DNA of 11,257 nt from Firmicutes bacterium UBA5500 (GTDB taxonomy: Bacteria; Bacillota; UBA994; UBA5500). The notes under the pieces are model-generated. The model worked only from the letters and a program-made list of their open reading frames with translations. It was not told the origin of the DNA and did not search any database. Location: contig DIPA01000124.1 of NCBI GenBank assembly GCA_002427055.1, positions 1-11,257 on the forward strand. Reading direction: 5' to 3'. Position numbers and translations under genes: made by a program. This document shows, one piece after another, positions 8,483-11,257 of this stretch. Every line of letters starts with the position of its first letter. The stretch's first letter is position 1.

Positions 8483-8552
8483 GCGCGGTCAGATTCCTGC
8501 TTATGTCTTTTGGTAGCTTTAGGTGATTGCTCAATGAGGCAGGAAAGCGCGC
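8483..8552. repeat. Interrupted inverted repeat in the divergent spacer
   Basis: TTCCTGC (8494-8500) is complementary to GCAGGAA (8539-8545), and the outer GCGCG (8483-8487) to CGCGC (8548-8552). The arms are separated by a 6- versus 2-base internal loop and the hairpin loop is 38 bases. It could be a leader structure, an operator or chance; the long loop makes it weak as a terminator. Confidence 0.4.
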
Positions 8553-8600
8553 CCGACAAAGGGAATTAAGGCTAGTGAAGCTAGTATTGCTTTCGTAGGA

Positions 8601-8617
8601 GCGAGACCTTGTCTCGC
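8601..8617. repeat. Perfect 7-bp palindrome in the sbcD leader
   Basis: GCGAGAC (8601-8607), loop CTT, GTCTCGC (8611-8617) form a compact hairpin. It ends 6 bases before the sbcD ribosome binding site, within a CGTAGGAGCGAGACCTTGTC-type context. That layout resembles the small dispersed palindromes (REP-like elements) found in many copies in some Clostridia and Cyanobacteria. Being multicopy is inference, as only one copy is in the window. The T-run at 8634-8640 is 16 bases away, so this is not an ordinary intrinsic terminator. Confidence 0.6.
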
Positions 8618-8623
8618 CTGCCA

Positions 8624-8633
8624 AGGGGAGGTG
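8624..8633 (+). promoter_or_regulatory. Ribosome binding site that sets the sbcD start
   Basis: AGGGGAGGTG lies 5 bases before TTG 8639. It rules out the upstream in-frame TTG at 8609, which sits inside the palindrome and would make the ribosome binding site part of the coding region. Confidence 0.9.
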
Positions 8634-8638
8634 TTTTT

Positions 8639-9889
8639 TTGCGTTTGTTACATACATCCGACTGGCACCTGGGACGCCCGTTAGAAGGGCGCAGTCGCCA
8701 ACAAGAACAGGAGCAGTTTGTCGACGAGATTTGCGCTATTGCTAATCAGCAGGCTGTGCAGCTGGTGATTATTGCAGGCGATATCTTCGATACATATAAC
8801 CCACCGGCTTGGGCCGAGCAGCTTTTCTGTGATGCCCTAGATCGCCTGGCCTTAGGTGGCAAGCGGGCAGTTGCTGTAATTGCCGGTAACCATGATAGCC
8901 CCGATCGCCTCAGCGCGGTACGCCCCTTAGCGCAAAATCAGGGCATCGTTATTCTGGGTTTGCCTCAAGAAGCGCCGGAGCTGGCGCAAAGACAGAACTC
9001 AGAGCGAGTGCGCACCGTTGCCCAAGGGGTAGGTTGGGTTGAATTAGCCCTACCCGATTGCGAGCATACAGCGGTGCTCTCCCTTTTGCCTTATCCATCC
9101 GAGTCGCGCTTAGGGCGGCAGCTGAGTGTCCCACTCGAGGAATATTCTCTGCGTGATGCTTACTCAGAAGTAGTGAACGAGATCTTTCAGGCACAAGCAG
9201 CCAATTATCGGCCTGGTACAGTGAACATAGCTGTCTCCCATTTATTCGTGCAAGGTAGCATGAGTAGCGAATCAGAGCGCCCAATTGAAATTGGCGGCGC
9301 CTGCACAGTTGCTGTTGAGCATCTACCGGCCGGAGCTCAATACATCGCCTTAGGGCATTTGCATCGTCCCCAGCAGGTAAAGCAGTCAATTGCCCCGGCC
9401 TATTATTCCGGTTCTCCGCTGGCCTACAGCTTTTCCGAGGCCAACCATAGCAAGGCAGTCTACTTAGTCGATGTGGTTCCCGGTCAGGCGGCTGAGGTAA
9501 AACCTTGCCCTCTCAGTGCTGGGATTCCTTTGCAGCGGTGGATTTGTAGCGGTGGTTTGGCAGAAGTCGAGCAGCGCATTGAGGCTGCGCAAGGCAAGCC
9601 CGCTTGGGTTGATCTGGAGGTACATGTGCCCGAGTGGTTGAGTAACGAAGCGGTGGCTAGGTTGCGGCAGGCCTGGCCTTGGCTGGTTAATATTAGGAGC
9701 GTTTTGCCGCAGGAGGCAACACGTCAGCGGTCAGAAAGGCTGTCAAGTTTGGCCTTGCCCGAGATATTCAATCGCTTCTATCAACGTAGGCGAAATGGGG
9801 GTACCCCACCGCAGGAATTGGTGGAGCTCTTTGTTGATTTAGCCAATACGGTTGCCCAGCAGGGTGGGGAAGGGGTAGATAACGCATGA
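8639..9889 (+). CDS. sbcD: SbcD, Mre11-type nuclease subunit of SbcCD
   Basis: The 416-residue metallophosphoesterase subunit of the SbcCD complex, with Mn-dependent 3'-5' exonuclease and hairpin-opening endonuclease activity. It processes palindromic hairpins and protein-blocked DNA ends. Starting from TTG 8639 the protein opens MRLLHTSDWHLGR, the standard SbcD beginning. Phosphoesterase motifs in order: Asp8 and His10 (DWH), GDIFD (47-51, Asp48), GNHD (83-86; Asn84, His85), His201 (SHLF) and GHLH (239-242; His240, His242). All metal-binding positions are present. The C-terminal capping region (about 270-416) is normal in length. The stop overlaps the sbcC ATG (ATGA), showing translational coupling of the two subunits. 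Its leader carries a perfect palindrome and it diverges from addB. Confidence 0.97.
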   Translation: MRLLHTSDWHLGRPLEGRSRQQEQEQFVDEICAIANQQAVQLVIIAGDIFDTYNPPAWAEQLFCDALDRLALGGKRAVAVIAGNHDSPDRLSAVRPLAQNQGIVILGLPQEAPELAQRQNSERVRTVAQGVGWVELALPDCEHTAVLSLLPYPSESRLGRQLSVPLEEYSLRDAYSEVVNEIFQAQAANYRPGTVNIAVSHLFVQGSMSSESERPIEIGGACTVAVEHLPAGAQYIALGHLHRPQQVKQSIAPAYYSGSPLAYSFSEANHSKAVYLVDVVPGQAAEVKPCPLSAGIPLQRWICSGGLAEVEQRIEAAQGKPAWVDLEVHVPEWLSNEAVARLRQAWPWLVNIRSVLPQEATRQRSERLSSLALPEIFNRFYQRRRNGGTPPQELVELFVDLANTVAQQGGEGVDNA

Positions 9890-11257
9890 AACCAATTCGC
9901 CTGGTCATTGCTGGTCTAAATAGCTTCAAAGAGGAACAAACAATTGATTTCACTAGGCTCTGTCAGGGTACGGTATTTGGTATTTTTGGCCCTACCGGAA
10001 GTGGCAAGTCGACCGTAGTCGACGCTATCACCCTAGCCCTCTATGGCAGTGTCAAGCGAGCCACTCGACGGACGCAAGGGATTGTGAACAAAACACTAGA
10101 TGAAGCCAGCGTTTTGTTTGAATTTCAACTAGGTAGCGGAGCCGAGTGTAAACACTATCTAGTTGAACGCAAGTACGTGGCCAAAGATGAAAGTGTCAAC
10201 TGCCGTTTGGCCAGACTGAGTGAGTTACAGGACGGGGAAACAATTGTCTTGGCAGATAAGCCATCGCTAGTTGATCAAGCTATTCAAGATATCTTAGGTT
10301 TAACAGAAGATGATTTTACGCGGGCTGTTGTACTCCCGCAAGGCCGCTTTGCAGAGTTTCTTAATCTACAGGGTAGCGAGCGCCGGCGAATGCTGGAGCG
10401 CATTTTTGGGCTGGAGGAGTACGGCGAGCAACTGAACAAATTAGTCAATGATCGCTTGAAAATGGCTGAAAACGATTACCTGGGCATTAAGCGTTCGCAA
10501 GAAGTGCTGGGGGAGGCAACAGCTGAAGCTGTGCAAGCTGCCCTGCGGTTGGAGCAGGCCAGCAAAAGGGAGCTGCAAGCCAGTAAATCAGCTTCTGCTG
10601 AAGCCAGGAATCAGCAAGAAGAGTGGGGTCGTATACGAGAGCGCCAGCAGGAACTAGAAGCAGTGCGCCAGTCTCTTGCCAAATTACAGCAGCAAAGCAC
10701 ACAAATCCATGACCTAGAAGCAAAACTCGAGCGACAAGTAGCCGCTCAACGTGTAGCCGGTGCTTTACAGGCCTTCGATACAGCGGCCTGGCATGCCGCA
10801 GAGGCAACCACTGCCTTGCAGCAGCTGACAGCCGAGGTAACGCAGATTGAGCAGGCAGAGCGGCAGGCACAAGTAGCCGCCCAAGCTGCTCTGGTAGCCA
10901 AGCAAGCGCAGGAAGGGCCATTATTGCAGAAACTTGAGCAACTGAAGCGCGCAATTGCCTTGGAGCAACAGGTGGCAGCACTAGTCTCCAAATTGGCGGC
11001 ACGGGAAGCGGCAGGGGTAGCCTTGAAGGAGCAGTTAGCTACAGAAGAGCAGGCGCTCGATGTCTTGCGGGCGACCTCCTTGGAATTGGATCAAACATTG
11101 CAGGCTTGGCAACAAGAGCAAGAGCAGCACCGTATTGCGCCAGAGCAACGGGAGCAACTGGCCCAAGCGGTTGCTGTGCAAGATAGCTATGCAGCCCTAG
11201 CTAAGCAGCTAGGGGAAGTAACGGCAGATTGTGTGGAGAGGCAAAAGCAGGTAGCTG
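9886..11257 (+). CDS. sbcC: SbcC, Rad50-type ATPase subunit of SbcCD (partial, 3' end outside window)
   Basis: The SMC-like ATPase that drives and tethers the SbcCD nuclease. 457 codons are visible; SbcC proteins are usually about 1000-1200 residues, so the rest lies beyond 11257. Seen: an opening MKPIRLVIAGLNSFKEEQ-type strand, Walker A GPTGSGKST (35-43), an ALYG segment (51-54) and the SbcC Q-loop VVLPQGRFAEFL (148-159). From about residue 180 onward there is long, Ala/Gln/Glu/Leu-rich helix compatible with the ascending coiled-coil arm. The apex hook, signature motif and Walker B are not yet reached. Start ATG 9886 overlaps the sbcD stop by four bases, with AAGGGGT (9870-9876) 9 bases upstream. 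It is transcribed with sbcD. No frameshift or stop is seen up to the window edge. Confidence 0.96.
   Translation, partial: MKPIRLVIAGLNSFKEEQTIDFTRLCQGTVFGIFGPTGSGKSTVVDAITLALYGSVKRATRRTQGIVNKTLDEASVLFEFQLGSGAECKHYLVERKYVAKDESVNCRLARLSELQDGETIVLADKPSLVDQAIQDILGLTEDDFTRAVVLPQGRFAEFLNLQGSERRRMLERIFGLEEYGEQLNKLVNDRLKMAENDYLGIKRSQEVLGEATAEAVQAALRLEQASKRELQASKSASAEARNQQEEWGRIRERQQELEAVRQSLAKLQQQSTQIHDLEAKLERQVAAQRVAGALQAFDTAAWHAAEATTALQQLTAEVTQIEQAERQAQVAAQAALVAKQAQEGPLLQKLEQLKRAIALEQQVAALVSKLAAREAAGVALKEQLATEEQALDVLRATSLELDQTLQAWQQEQEQHRIAPEQREQLAQAVAVQDSYAALAKQLGEVTADCVERQKQVA

Larger units (their letters stand above)
8423..8638. other. Divergent addB-sbcD spacer
   Basis: 216 bases separate the two repair operons and must hold both their promoters and leaders. 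I see no convincing sigma-A -35/-10 pair on either strand and no clear Firmicutes LexA box (CGAAC-N4-GTTCG type). It does contain two inverted repeats (8483-8552 and 8601-8617), a direct repeat AAGTTC (8454-8459 and 8471-8476) and a direct repeat GCTAGT (8571-8576 and 8580-8585). The small reading frames crossing it look like chance. Confidence 0.6.

Noticed and set aside
8607..8626. Alternative hairpin CCTTG/CAAGG that would partly cover the sbcD ribosome binding site, as a switch with the palindrome
   Set aside because: Only 5 bp with a 10-base loop, clearly weaker than the competing 7-bp hairpin; there is no evidence for a regulated switch.
8609..8638. Upstream in-frame TTG as the sbcD start
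   Set aside because: It lies inside the palindrome and would translate the ribosome binding site. TTG 8639 has an ideal site 5 bases upstream and gives the standard SbcD N-terminus.
10487..11002. A 171-codon open frame on the minus strand inside sbcC
   Set aside because: It lies opposite a well-supported sbcC coiled-coil region rich in CAG/GCC codons, which opens antisense frames. The protein is low-complexity Leu/Pro/Ala with no known motif.

Overview
The window reads as a stretch of chromosome from a Gram-positive bacterium of the Firmicutes (Bacillota) type, probably a clostridial or Peptococcaceae-like lineage of medium GC. The grounds are the AddAB (rather than RecBCD) recombination nuclease, a VanY-type lipoprotein carboxypeptidase, strong GGAGGTG ribosome binding sites and heavy use of GTG and TTG start codons. 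The exact genus cannot be read from the sequence.

Left part (about 1-1320, plus strand): a small, extremely arginine-rich GNAT-family acetyltransferase (72-470), then, after 69 bases holding a plausible promoter, a membrane-anchored D,D-carboxypeptidase of the VanY/M15B family (540-1268). A perfect 14-bp hairpin with T-runs on both strands (1281-1312) closes this block and also ends the converging addA gene.

Middle part (1320-8422, minus strand): addB then addA, overlapping by four bases (TTGA). They encode the two subunits of the ATP-dependent helicase-nuclease that resects double-strand DNA ends up to Chi and loads RecA. Helicase motifs, both RecB-family nuclease sites and the four iron-sulphur cysteines of AddB are intact.

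Right part (8639-11257, plus strand): sbcD and sbcC, overlapping by ATGA. They encode the Mre11/Rad50-type SbcCD nuclease, which opens DNA hairpins and protein-blocked ends. sbcC runs off the window after 457 codons.

addBA and sbcDC diverge from a 216-base spacer (8423-8638). In Bacillus subtilis the same four genes are co-directional (addB-addA-sbcD-sbcC), so the block has been inverted here relative to that arrangement. The spacer carries two inverted repeats, one a perfect 7-bp palindrome just upstream of the sbcD ribosome binding site. No stretch over 300 bases lacks a gene. Most of the window is conserved DNA-repair housekeeping; the less ordinary items are the arginine-rich GNAT protein and the palindromes in the divergent spacer.
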